A stretch of DNA of 64,000 nt from Erythroxylum novogranatense (GCA_029891385.1 CM057224.1:32369005-32433004), one strand, 5' to 3'. Numbered from the stretch's first letter, positions 47,240-59,069 are shown. Translations and numbers: made by a program. The notes: generated from the sequence alone by a model not told the origin.

Positions 47240-50200
47240 ATTTTGTAAGTTCTATACGATTCATAATCAAAAGGATACACATATCCTTGTATGTAACTTT
47301 ATGATTCTCGTTTTATTGATTTAACTAACATGGCATAAAAGGATTGTCTCGGTTATCTAACCCTTTATTCTTGTCATTTATGTTAAGCACAAGTCTCCTT
47401 TAATCCAACACATACAAACTCTTTGTATAAAATTGGATCAACTACTTTTACTTAACAATCTATTTATAACCATACATTGCACATTACAATAATTTTGAAT
47501 CTAAATTCAGTATCAAATACTCATACGCATGAATTAGAAATATATATGATCTTATCATATCACATATAGGCAAGAAAAAATCATGCAATAATTTTCTCCT
47601 AATGACAACTATCATCATATTGTTGTTAAGCCTTTAGTTGTAGCCCACTATTATGTTTTTAGTAGGCTAAATTAAGTGGAATAATTTTATCAAGGTACTA
47701 TACCTTTTAGCTTTACTCAATGCAACCTCTTGCATCTTGTTGTCATGGTGTTAACATACGTCTTACATGTTATCATCAAAGTTTATGAGACATTTGTCAA
47801 CTCAAAATGTCAATATATTTTTGTCATCTATATGATTTTGACATATCTTTAAAACTTTGTCACCGAATCCTCAACAATGATTATAGCACAATAACATAAT
47901 GGACATACAATTTCTATCCAACTTTTAAGAACTCTTTTTAAACATATCCTATGTCCAAGAACTTGGGTTCACTAACTTAGTATCAACTATACTAAATAAG
48001 GTAAATTCCACTAAGAACAAAATATAAGTGTAAGAAAAAAACAAGTAATCAATTATATGTCATGATTACCAAATAAGATTAGGACTTTGATAATATATTT
48101 GATTATTCTCACTATTTTATTTGAAATAATAGCCCTCACTAATATTCGGAAGATTACTTTAATCTCTCTAATGGGCTAGGATCTCATTCAAATATAGTTA
48201 ACCTTGAGTTTACTCAATAGACCAACTAGACTTAAATTAGGTAGATAACAACTTTATCAATCACATCTCATATGACTCTTTGATCCATTAGGTGATAACT
48301 CTTGTCAAAACATATCTTATATATCATTCCTAACCCTGCCTCTAAATTCATGTGACTATAAGTTTGCTCATCCAAATCACACAAATTTAGTTAAGTGGAA
48401 CCTACTATTATAAGATTAAGCATATTCGGGTTAAAGAAGCCTTGAGTTTACTCAACAAGCCTTACAATAAACAAAACTCTGGTTTATTCTTATAACAATG
48501 GAAGGCAATAATCACGTTCTTAACGTGTACTTAATATTTTAATGAGAGGTTTAACTTCATTTGTCTCATCAAACATAAATTGCATGTAAAATATCACACA
48601 TATAAAGCATACAATTTATCATGTATCCGATATATATATCAACCATATCCGTAAGGTATGCAACTTATGCACTCATAATCAAATTAAATGCATAAAATAT
48701 CAAGCTTCATATGATTCTAGTTATTGATCTTCATAATTTAAAATAACATTTCCAACTCCTTGGAAAAACTTAAATTAGATTAAAACCATTGATTCCTAAA
48801 TAAATTAAATTCCTATTCCAAATAGAAATTTAATTTGATTTGAAAACAATTTTCAAATCCAATTGGAAACTATTTCTAATTTTCTTGACTCCTTTAATAA
48901 TAATTTAATTGAAAACAATTTTCAATAAATTATTCTTCTTACTTATTATAATTTAGAAAACTTCTTTTCAAAATTATATAAGTAACATATTCTAATCCAA
49001 TTAGAAAATTATTTCTAATCTAATTAGAAATTATTTTCCTTTAATTAGAAAACTATTTTCTAAAATTAAAAGAAACTACTTTCAAAATTATATAAAACAC
49101 TTTTAAATTTAATTAAGAAAGTTATTATATATTATTTATTTAGAAAATTATTTTTGAATAATTAGAAAACCTTTCTTTAATAAATTAGAAAACCATTTTA
49201 AAATATTAAAGGAAGTTCCTTTTCTTGATAAATAAAAGAAAACACTCTTCAAAATTTAATCAATATAATATCCTTTATAACAAATCAAGAAACTTATTAT
49301 TTATAAATAAAGAAACAAATTTTAAATAAATAAAATAATAATTCTTTAAAAAATAAAATTAAGAATTTAATTTATCTCAATCAAATTGAAATAAATAACT
49401 TTAATTAAGAAACATATTTCTTGATTACTTAAGAAAAAATTTCTTAATTTTAAGGAGTCTAATTAATTAATTTCAATCTAATTGAAAATAATTAATTCAA
49501 AATTTTAGAAACAATTTTCTAATTAATTAATTTCAATATAATTGAAACTAATTAATTCTAATTTTAGAAACTACTTTTGAATTAATTAATTTCAATCTAA
49601 TTGAAACTAATTAATTCTAATTTTAGAATCTTTTCTAAAATTAATTAGGAATCAATATAATTATTAATCTTAATCAAATTAAGAAAAATAATTACCTTTG
49701 GAATTGATTTTTTAATTTTAAAATATTTTAAAATTATGTTTAAAATTTAATAAAATTAAGAATACGTTATAATTAATTTAAAATTTTCTTTTTAAGTTTA
49801 AGTCATAATTAAACTACTTCCCCAAAAAACTCATTTCTGAACCTATTACCAAACACCCCTTTTCTTCATCTTTATAGAGACCTAATTTTAAAGAATGAAA
49901 AAAACCTACCCTCCAAGGATGCTGACCAGCAGCATGTTGCTTGCTCTTGCAAGCAACGCCAGCTATTGGCCTTGGATCCATTTCGAAGAACCAAAGATAT
50001 AAGCATCTGGAAACCTTATTCCTATCTACTGTTTATCGATGGGACAAATAAAGATGGTGGTCATCTTTTTCACTTCTCTGCCAAGGTTGTCAACGTTTTC
50101 CAAATTGATTCGACGCTGCACATAAGCCTTACACTTGAGGTTGATTTGCCTTCCTTCGTCCACGCTAGCATGTCTCTTTTCTTATCAGATGATGTACGTG

Positions 50201-50386
50201 CCCTTAATTCTTCACTTCCTAACGCGTGAATGACATAGGAAGAGGGTGATGCAGAACACGCACAGGTACAAGAGACTAAACAATGACGAGGAAGCAGACT
50301 TTAAACGTTAAGTTTGATCATTGTCTTTAATACGTAGAGATAGAAAATATACAAAATTTAAATTGAACAAAAATTAGAGATAATAA
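47240..50386 (-). other. Internal, non-coding part of the LARD-like element (5' side)
   Basis: AT-rich sequence without gag or pol motifs on either strand. 48700-49800 is dominated by AATTAATT and TTAGAAAA phrases with a 60-bp tandem repeat. A plus-strand frame at 49966-50229 (87 codons) has no domain I recognise and runs against the element's orientation. The region shares short phrases with the Copia 2 leader. Confidence 0.55.
49461..49638. repeat. 60-bp AT-rich tandem repeat, three copies
   Basis: Units start AATTAATTAATTTCAAT at 49461, 49521 and 49580. Each contains the inverted pair TTTCAAT..ATTGAAA and then a TTTTAGAA block, so every unit can fold back on itself. Confidence 0.75.
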
Positions 50387-51188
50387 GTATTTGGTTGTCA
50401 TGGATAGATATAAAAAAAACTGCTTCTGTCTCGAAGACAGAAATATGTTTGATTGAAGTGAAAAGAACATAAAAATAATATTAATGACGAAAATACTCCT
50501 GCAATATAATATGATTAGAAATATGTAATTTATTGATTATTTTAAAACGAATTATTTGTATTAGTAAAAAGTTCACAAATAATAATAATAATAATAACAA
50601 TAAAAATTAATTTAGTATAATAATAATAATAATAATAATGATAATAATAAATAATGATAGAAGAAGAAGAGGTAGAAAATTAATAATAATAAAGAATTTA
50701 ATAATCACAATAATAATAAGAAAATTAATTATGAATAATAATGATAATAAAAATAATAATAAGAAAATTAATTTTGTATAATAATAATAATAATAAGTAG
50801 AAAATTTATAACAATAATTAATAATAACATAATAGCAATAATTAATTAATTAATTAATTAACATTATTAATATTAATAATAATATTATTATTATTATTAC
50901 AAAATTTCTAATAATTATTATTATTAATAATAACAATAATTAATAATAATATAATTAATTTTGTATAATAAAATTAATAATAATAATAATAGGTACAAAA
51001 TTTATAATAATAATAATAATAATAATAAGATAATTAATTTCGTATAATAAAATTAACAAGAATAATAATATTAATAATAAAAAGAATAATAATAAACAGA
51101 AAATTTATAAAAATAAGTAATAATAATAATAACAATAATTATTAATAATAATAATGATGATGATGATGATGATGATGATAATAAAATA

Positions 51189-51260
<72 letters not shown>

Positions 51261-51450
51261 GGTACAAAATTTATAATAATAATAATAAGATAATTAATTT
51301 CAGTATAATAAAATTAACAAGAATAATAATATTAATAATAATAATAAATAATAATAAATAGAAAATTTATAACAATAAGTAATAATAATAATAACAATAA
51401 TTAATAATAATAATGATGATGATGATGATGATAATAATAATAAAATAATG

Positions 51451-51488
<38 letters not shown>

Positions 51489-51868
51489 CACAAAATTTAT
51501 AATAATAATAATTATTAATAATAACAATAATTATAATTATTAATAATAAGATAATTAATTTCGTATAATAAAATTAATAATAATAAATAAATAAATAAAT
51601 AATAGACAAAAATTTATAATAATAATAATAATAAGATAATTAATTTAGTATAATAAAATTAATAAGAATAATAATATTAATAATAAAAGAATAATAATAA
51701 GTAGAAAATTCATAACAATAATTAATAATAATAATAACAAATTAATAATAATAATAATGATGATGATGATGATAATAAGAATAATAATAATAATGATGAT
51801 AATAACGATAATAATAATAATAATAACAATAACAACAATAAATAATAATAATAATAATAATGTTCAAA

Positions 51869-51906
<38 letters not shown>

Positions 51907-52200
51907 GAGATGATGATGATGATGACGACGACGACGACGATGATGAATTTAATAATATAATTAAGAATAAAAAATTGTTTATATGGGGGAAGGCGTATTT
52001 CGGACATTTTCTTATATGTTTTGTTTTTGTCCTTAGGATAAGAAATCTTGTATCACAATCTTGGAAGAAACAAAAAATTTCTGTCATTGTGCTCTGAAGA
52101 CGAAACAAAAATGGATGAGGACAGCAAGCAAACATTATGAGGCATGGAACTTTTGTGTCTTTGTCATCCGTCCTCACCCATAAGGACAACAACCAAACAC
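50387..52200. mobile_element. TIR element (MITE-like) filled with trinucleotide repeats
   Basis: The left end GTATTTGGTTGTCATGGAT and the right end, inverted GTGTTTGGTTGTTGTCC, form imperfect terminal inverted repeats. Inside, unique flanks of about 200 bp surround a 1.4-kb trinucleotide block. Flanking triplets are TAA and TAC, so a target duplication is not established and the superfamily is open (hAT or Harbinger-like). No transposase is seen. Confidence 0.5.
50581..51960. repeat. Compound (TAA/GAT/GAC)n microsatellite, about 1.4 kb
   Basis: Long runs of AAT/TAA alternate with GATGATGAT tracts (51155-51225, 51413-51430, 51757-51800) and a GACGACGAC run near 51925. Blocks such as GATAATTAATTT.GTATAATAA recur several times, showing higher-order duplication. 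Open frames here are artefacts (poly-Ile or poly-Ser). Confidence 0.95.
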
Positions 52201-52340
52201 TACGTAAGTTTTAGATTCTTAATCAAAAGCTATAACGTTTATTCAGTTTTAATTTGAAACACTTTTCAGATATATTTGCAATTCAATTTCAAATATCAGT
52301 CAATAACAACAAAAATTTTAATCAAATTATAGAATTAAAA

Positions 52341-52356
52341 TCTCACTTTGATACCA
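52341..52356 (-). other. Primer-binding site of the LARD-like element
   Basis: TGGTATCAAAGTGAGA on the minus strand, directly inside the 5' LTR, complementary to initiator Met-tRNA. Its integrity suggests this element could be primed like an autonomous Copia. Confidence 0.8.
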
Positions 52357-52357
52357 C

Positions 52358-53971
52358 TATTGAGAAACCGGGTCGAGATCCGATCCAGATTACAGCTGAG
52401 TAATCACAAAACTTTTTCGTGACTTTTGATTTTTCGAAAACTAAGATTTATTTAATTTTATAAAATGATTAATACGAATCATAATAAAATGAAATTTTAA
52501 TTCATACCTTACTCTGAAGCTTGATCTTTATCTTGTTACATCCCTCGAACCATTTCTGAAACCGATCCATCTAAACTACTGTAGTCGCACAAGTATCCAA
52601 CCTCTAATTGTATCTATTGAACAGGTTGAGAGAATTCTATAACTTTTACAGAGAGGGTTAAGCATGAAGTGATAGCTTCATAAAGCTCAAGTCTATTTAT
52701 AATAAGCTTTGGACGTTTTAGTAATTTAATTGAAATTAAATTTTAATTTCAATTAAACTTTAATTAGAATTACAAATAATTATAATTACATACCAATTAT
52801 GCCCAAATAAGATTCAATATCTTATATTGATCTTTATTTATTAAATATCTCATATTTAATCATAAAATTTCTCAAACTTTATAATCAAGTCCAACTTGAT
52901 TAAATCAACTTTGCTTTCTCCAACTCATTCTATATGTGAGACCCATGAGGTTCTCAAATATGTTAGTAATGATTATAAATTATAATTTTAATTCATAATT
53001 AGAATTAAATAAATTAAAAATCCTTTTAATTTGTCTTTAATTCTCTAATTAAATAATTTATAATCAAAGATCAAAATTGACGTCTAGCAACGCATCATGA
53101 GCACCTAAATATTTATGAATGTCAAAGTGGTTTTGACTAACATTTCTGTGCATGATTTTTTCGTATAATTTAATCATTTCATCAACCAATGTTCCAATTA
53201 GACATAGAGCATGGAATTAATATCTACTATATTTTAAGTCAAATTATATTAGTTCTTCGTCATTAGCTATTGATTCAATTAATGATATATGTAAACTGTT
53301 TACAAAATATCATTCTACTTTGGGCAAGAATTTCCTTAATCAATATTAATCGAGAACAACAGAGCAATCTCCCTAATTACTTTAGGGTGATGAATCATAT
53401 CTTGATCATTCAACTATCTCCATATAGTTCATGCTACATCCAATGACTACCGTTTGAACGACCTTTGATAAAATAGATTACGAGTAGTATCAAAACATAA
53501 CAGTCCCCATACAAGATAACTTTGATGACCTCAAGTCAAAGGATCACTTATACAATTATCACAATGAGAATTTCATAGACATACAGTTAATGTTCCAAAT
53601 GGATTTCTCATATTAGGTATGCTCAATGAACTTGTTCTCTATCAAGCGCCCATACGTTTGTTAAGTATCTCTATACTTTAGCTTATGAGATCGATTACTT
53701 CCTTCGTAAGGAAAAACAAAACGTATGCTAGTCTTTTTTTGTTTTATTATTGTCCAATCTTAATAGAATAATGACTAGGAACATTTAGGAATAATACATA
53801 AATACAATATAAATCTCATAATTATAATCTCATTATAATTTTATTTGTAATGTATAATTATCACATGGACTTTATCATATACATCTAAATATGTACAAGA
53901 TAAAGAATGTCTTTAATTAATTTGTTACTAAATTACAACCAAATCGATTAGCTGTAGGGCATAAACCAACA
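52358..53971 (-). mobile_element. 5' LTR of the LARD-like element
   Basis: Pairs with 35615-37217 over its full length. Plus-strand start is TATTGAG (TG changed to TA) and the end is CCAACA at 53971, followed by the CATCT target duplication. Divergence between the two LTRs is clearly higher than between those of Copia 2, in line with the nesting order. Confidence 0.85.
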
Positions 53972-54017
53972 CATCTCCTCTCCATATAATCGAACATATG
54001 CCTTAATTACCAAAAAC

Positions 54018-55195
54018 TAGGAGTGTTCATGGTAGAGCAACCTGACAGTTTATAAATAACCTGAACCTGAATCTGAATATGAAATTCGACAATTTCACGA
54101 ACCTGAATCTGAATCTGAACCTATAGAACCTATAGGATCGGTTAACCTATTTTCATGTTCGCTTCTCAAGGTAACCAAAATCTATTCATATCAATATATA
54201 TGACAAAAAATTATAAAAATAATTGGTGAAAACAAATAAAAATCATTCATAAAAGTATGCATATAAAATCCATCAAAGATTAATCCAATATGTTAAACTC
54301 AAGCAAAGTAAAAGTAAGCCAAACAATGTCTTATAAAAGATCTATACTAGAAAAAAGAGATAAATTATTAAACAATTATTATGTTAGTCAATGAATTTTT
54401 CTATTAATAATTTAATACTTCAATCAATAACTTTGACACATATTAATTACTATTTGAAGTAAAAGTATTGAGTGTTATGCATTAGTTGTTATTTATAATA
54501 GCAATGTTCAAGATTAACATTTAATGATATAGAATTAAAGTAGTTTTTTTCCTTTTCTTCTTTTATTACTCAATAATTAATATATTAAATATTAGTGAAT
54601 TTATTATTATTAATATCCTTTTAAATTATATTTAAATATATGATAGATTTTTTTGGGTGTTTCAAGTTCAGGTTTAAACCTAAACCTATAAATCAGGTTC
54701 AGTTTGGTTAATTTGTTATAAGTTCGGTTTAAGTTTGGTCAACCTAGAACTGCAAGTTAGAAACCTAAACCTAAATCATGAATTTGATTTTTCAAGTTTA
54801 GGTCAAATTTATGAACTGAACCTGAATCATGAACTTAATTTTTCAAGTTTATGTCAAATTTATGAACTGAACCTAAACTGTATAAATTGAACCTATAAAT
54901 AAGATTAATTAAATTTGAATTCAAGTTAGGTTCGATCAAGAATTTATGATGAACTCGAATCGTATAAATTAAAACTATAAATAAGATTAATTGAATTTGA
55001 ATTCAGGTTCGTTTGAACTTGAATTCAAGTTCAATTAATCTTACTTATATATTCAATTTATACAGTTCAGGTTCAGTTCATAAATTTGCGGATCGAACCG
55101 AACCTGAATTTAAGTTTGTTTAATCTTATTTATAAGTTCAATTTATATAATTCAGGTTCGGTTCATAAATTTGCGGATTGTCTTGTATACCCCTA
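54018..55195. mobile_element. hAT-like non-autonomous DNA transposon
   Basis: CCAAAAAC flanks it on both sides (54010-54017 and 55196-55203), a perfect 8-bp target duplication as hAT elements make. Ends are TAGGAGTGTTC and, inverted, TAGGGGTATAC. Both subterminal regions are crowded with AACCTGAA on the left and TTCAGGTT on the right, many as inverted pairs. The 1178 bp contain no transposase frame. Confidence 0.75.
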
Positions 55196-55203
55196 CCAAA
55201 AAC

Positions 55204-56324
55204 AGTTTCAGCCAAAATCATTCACAGTGAAATGGCGGCCCTCCATGTAGAATAGAATCATAAACGTAGGCCATAACTTATGGCTTTTCTGTGCGTACAG
55301 GTTCTTGACAGAAACAAACTGCACTTACATTTGACTGAAACTGTCGCATCAGTTCCCATAAACCAAGCACATCGTCTTTTAGTTGAACAGAAATAATAGC
55401 CCTACGATCTTCTGACATGGCAGAATCTTCTTGCCACTTGGATCAGATAGGATATAGTAAGTTAATAACATACATTCGCGTGACTACAACGCCCATATAC
55501 ATAAAGAATAAACATTATTATACATTAGAAAGTTGTCACCAAAATGCCTCAATTGATGAGCCCCACCAGATGGGCCACTTTGGACGGCTAACAAAGCACA
55601 GGTAAGACGATTTTACAAGTGTTTGAATGTGAAGAATTTGCACATTCTGATGTGACGTGTGATAGTTTTTCAATCAAAAATTATAATTTTCGTCGGTGGA
55701 TATTAATTAATAAAATATAATATAACAAAACGAAACAGTAAAAATAATTTAAAATAAATATAAAATTTATAATATAATACAGCAAAATATTATTTAAAAA
55801 TTTAAAAATGAATTAAATAGAATGACTATTATATTTCTTATATTAAAATACTATTATAAGAAGTTTATTATTTTATTATTAATTATATATAATTTATTAT
55901 TAATTATATCAAATTATTATTATTAATTATTTAATAAATTTTATTGTATTAAATTTTATTCTATTCTATTTTATGTGATTTATATTTAAAAATAATTTAT
56001 TAACATTTTGATTTATATAGAAATAAATAATATTTTATTTTTTATTAATAAAATTTTATTAAAATTTTTATTTTATTATTGACTATATGCAGTTTACTAT
56101 TAATTATATAAAATATTATTATTAATTATTTAATAAATTTTATTTCATTAAATTTTATTATATTTTATGTGATTTATATTTAAAATAATTTATTTATATT
56201 TGTATTTATATAAAATATATACAAACAATTAAAGAATATATATATATATATATTAATAATAAAATTTTATTTTATTATTAATTATATATACTTTATTATT
56301 AATAATATAAAAATATTATTATTA
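55204..56324. other. Intergenic region, mostly A/T
   Basis: The first 450 bp are of normal composition and hold a possible small exon on the minus strand. 55680-56320 is almost pure A/T with recurring TTATTATTAATTATATA phrases. No other gene is seen. Confidence 0.45.
55329..55418 (-). CDS. Possible first exon of an unknown gene
   Basis: On the minus strand an ATG at 55418-55416 opens 30 codons beginning MSEDRRAIISVQLKDDVLGL. The stretch ends at a consensus splice donor (AAT|GTAAGT) at 55328. I do not recognise the protein. No following exon is found before the hAT-like element at 55195, so it may be a stranded exon of a disrupted gene or a chance frame. Confidence 0.2.
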
Positions 56325-56398
56325 TTTGAGGGCCAGTTCATCTGATACAGCAACTTTATTTGAGGGCCAGTTCATCTGATACAGCAACTTTATTTGAG
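56325..56398 (+). repeat. 34-bp tandem repeat within the E4 exon fragment
   Basis: TTTGAGGGCCAGTTCATCTG-type units start at 56325 and 56359 and run into a diverging third start at 56393. The two full units look identical, so the duplication seems recent. Confidence 0.9.
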
Positions 56399-56488
56399 GG
56401 CCATCCATTGTCCCTCAAGTTTCTTGTGAGGAACCTCTTAATCTTAAAGCTTTATGTTGACATTGAGTTCAGTGGTTCTCACACGCAG
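56325..56488 (+). pseudogene. UFD2/PUB1-type ubiquitin E4 exon fragment
   Basis: From about 56370 the frame reads SSDTATLFEGHPLSLKFLVR and continues NLLILKLYVDIEFSGSHTQ, then a GT splice donor at 56489. This resembles a conserved part of the UFD2 core of plant U-box E4 ubiquitin-chain elongation factors (family recognised from memory). Two things mark it as a relic. A 34-bp exon piece is repeated (starts 56325, 56359, 56393) and shifts the frame. Two extra residues (IL) also appear from a 6-bp duplication. The next expected exon (FYDKF-like) is not found downstream. Confidence 0.55.
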
Positions 56489-57567
56489 GTGATTGTTGTC
56501 AGCTAAGCTCACTTTGACTGACTTGTTTATTCAGGAAAAGTAATTCCCTTCATCTTTTAATGTATTTCAACTAATTATTGCATTTTTTTTATTTCACACA
56601 AGTTTGTTTTTTCTGTCTCAAATTTACATCATTTTTATATTGTCTTATTTACATGCGCATCTATTAAAAATAGTCTCTTTATTATATAAGGATAAGGTTG
56701 CGTACTATCAAACCTTCGTAAATCTCGTTTCATTGCAGGACTTCAGACTAGATGACGATGATGATAAAAATATTATTATTAATTATTTAATAAAATTTAT
56801 TATATTAAATATTATTCTATTATGTTTAATACATTAATTTTATTTAATATAATATTATGACTGGTCAATTGGTATTACAAAAAATTATTGAGAATATAAT
56901 AAATTGTATATATTTATTAGTTTACGTTCTATCATAAACTGTCGAATAAGATGTTTTTTAATTTCATTCCTTAGAATGGAATAGAACATAACATAAAGCT
57001 CTCTACTTTCATTTTATTACATTTCATTCCATTAGAAAACTTCATTCTAAACGATAAAAGTGTGTTATACTCCATAACATTATATTATAAAACCCTTAAT
57101 CACACGGCCTTCGGTCACAAGAGAATGAAAAATGCTCATCCTTGGTACCTATATAAAAGTGGAGTTTCTTTTTGCGATTAAGGTTGTTCCAACGTGCACT
57201 TTATTACTAATGAGCACACTTTAATTAATAATATCCTAATAATGGAGAATATATTTTGTAAATACATAAGCGAAGTGATTAATCCATACCAAATTAAAAG
57301 GATCCAATAATTTTAAAATATATCTAAATCGCTAGTCGAACTACATTGCCTACGTTATCACTGGAGTGTTGAAATACGGCTAAGGATTAATATGATTGGA
57401 TGCAGTAAAAGAAGTGCTTTCCGGTACATATTGGTATCCAAAATTTCTCATGTATGGTAGACAAATTGCTGTTTTTCGTTAAGGGTGTTGCTTGATGGCT
57501 GACTTGTGTGGAGACTTGATCAATGAAAATCGTAATTTTGACGTTAATATATAAATAAGATGGTAAA
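56489..57567. other. Intergenic, no firm feature
   Basis: 56489-56760 may be former intron of the E4 gene. A TTGCAG acceptor-like site at 56735 is followed by an Asp-rich frame (DFRLDDDDDK) that runs into A/T repeats. 56770-57100 is A/T-rich. 57100-57560 shows no frame I recognise. Confidence 0.4.
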
Positions 57568-57768
57568 GGTTCGTTTGGTTTCACTTCTATTTTTCTGTTG
57601 TTATTTTTAGTTTCTATTTGTTGATTTTAATTTCTGTTTTTTTACTTAAACAAATGAAAACTTGTTTGGTTAAGATTTGTAACATAAAAATTGAAAATAA
57701 AAATCTGTTTAGTTGAGATTTCTAATAAATTTATTATTATTATTATTATTATTAATAATTTTTAATAA

Positions 57769-57806
<38 letters not shown>

Positions 57807-58490
57807 AAAGGGTTGATTCCGCCCTACTGTCAACACGTGTTTTCAGTAGCAAAGTAGTATCAGAGCGTCCAGGTATGGGATTGGGTTGCCCCCACGTCTC
57901 GAGTTCGAGTTGCAGTATATTCACTACTTCCGATCCAGTGTATGAAAAATAACACAGCGAAGCGTGGTGAGTATAAAAGGTTTGATTTTGCCCTACTGTC
58001 AACACGTGTTTTTTTATTATTATTATTGTTATTATTATTAAATTATTCTTATTCTTATTAATTTTATTATGATTAGTTTTTTTATTATTTATTTATTTAT
58101 TTATAATAATAATTATTATTATTATTAATTATTGTTATAAATTTTCTACTTATTATTTTTAATACTATTAATATTATTATTTTTTATTATTAATTTTATT
58201 ATACCAAATTAATTATCTTATTATTATTATTATTAATTAATTATTATATTTTTTAATTATTATTATTATTATTATTATTTCGAGATAGAAATCGGGGTTA
58301 TGTTGATTTTTTGTCAAAGAAAAAACATGTTGTCAAAATTAAGAGAAACGATATTTTTTTGTTTTTGTAAAATTATTGTGGTTTTTTTATTTTCAAAAAC
58401 AAAAATCGCAACAGAGTTTACTTACCTGTTTTTCTTTTTGTAAAAATGATAACAAAAAATGGAGAAAAAAAACAGAAACAAACAACCCCT
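57568..58490. mobile_element. Second TIR element (MITE-like) with TTA arrays
   Basis: The left end GGTTCGTTTGGTTTC and the right end, inverted AGGGGTTGTTTGTTTCTG, form imperfect inverted termini similar in style to the element at 50387-52200. The interior is mostly TTA/ATT repeats (57730-57800, 58015-58290) with a SINE-like insert between two arrays. No transposase and no clear target duplication are seen. Confidence 0.4.
57806..58013 (+). mobile_element. SINE-like insert with flanking 39-bp direct repeats
   Basis: The block between the arrays contains GTATCAGAGCGTCC and then CTCGAGTTCGAGTTGC. The second is close to a pol III B box (GGTTCGANTCC) and the pair resembles tRNA-derived plant SINEs. 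Direct repeats containing GCCCTACTGTCAACACGTG lie at 57806-57844 and 57975-58013. They are too long for an ordinary SINE target duplication, so the origin is open. Confidence 0.35.
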
Positions 58491-59037
58491 GAGTCTTTTT
58501 TTTTGCCAGTAATAAGGTCTGTACTCCACGTCTTGTTTGTAATTTATTATTATTGGACATTATATAAACGAAAGTATAAAGATTTAAAACCCTTTTCCCG
58601 CTTTAATATTTACAATTCTTATACATTACATTCATAAATCTTTACCCTTTGTTGAAATACTGCTGTCATAATAAAATTATAAGGAAGACTTCTGTAATTA
58701 AGGGTTTAATATTTTAATTAAAAGTTTATATTCAAACATTCTAATAAACTTTTAAATAAATATAATTAAAATTTTGTCCTGTACAAGCAATATCATATTA
58801 TGGCACTCAACGTGCCTTTTTATAAAAATCCGGACTTTATATTATAAATTTAATATAAAGACTTGGAAGGACTAAATAAGGTGACAAGGCTGTATCGTAG
58901 CATGGCTTGTAACTGCCCATACAGAAACTTTTGACCTCCAACCCCTTTTCTTTTTTTTTTAATAGCGAGTGGAGAAAAGTCGAAACCGTGCCAGATAAGA
59001 CAAACACTCTGTATTGTATGTGCACACAGGTTGAATA
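58491..59037 (+). promoter_or_regulatory. Upstream region of the NRAMP gene
   Basis: A 550-bp stretch between the TIR element and the TATA box. It contains no ORF of note. It is the likely proximal promoter, but I see no motif I can assign with confidence. Confidence 0.4.
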
Positions 59038-59046
59038 CTATAAATA
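59038..59046 (+). promoter_or_regulatory. TATA box of the NRAMP gene
   Basis: CTATAAATA lies in otherwise mixed sequence about 90 bp before the AUGUAA element and about 370 bp before the main ATG. A transcription start near 59070 is inferred from the usual 25-35 bp spacing. Confidence 0.6.
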
Positions 59047-59069
59047 AATGAAGGCAGCGCTGAAAGAGT

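Larger units (their letters stand above)
35615..53971 (-). mobile_element. LARD-like non-coding LTR element hosting nested elements
   Basis: Two LTRs (35615-37217 and 52358-53971) start TGTTGAG (the right one mutated to TATTGAG) and end CCAACA on the plus strand. CATCT flanks both outer ends (35610-35614, 53972-53976), a perfect 5-bp target duplication. A PBS complementary to initiator Met-tRNA (TGGTATCAAAGTGAGA) abuts the right LTR, and a polypurine tract (GTGCAAGTGGGAGAT) abuts the left LTR, so the element reads on the minus strand. After removing the nested Copia 2 and the TIR element, about 4.9 kb of internal DNA remains, with no gag or pol I can recognise. This fits a large retrotransposon derivative mobilised in trans. 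Confidence 0.85.

Noticed and set aside
49966..50229. 87-codon plus-strand ORF (MALDPFRRTKD...)
   Set aside because: It lies within the LARD-like element against its orientation; no domain, no splice context. It cannot be excluded but is unsupported.
51300..52192. Poly-Ile/Leu/Ser frames up to 156 codons
   Set aside because: Pure translation of the TAA/GAT trinucleotide array.
56735..56837. Possible second E4 exon after a TTGCAG acceptor (DFRLDDDDDK...)
   Set aside because: The sequence does not resemble the expected next E4 segment and runs directly into A/T repeats.
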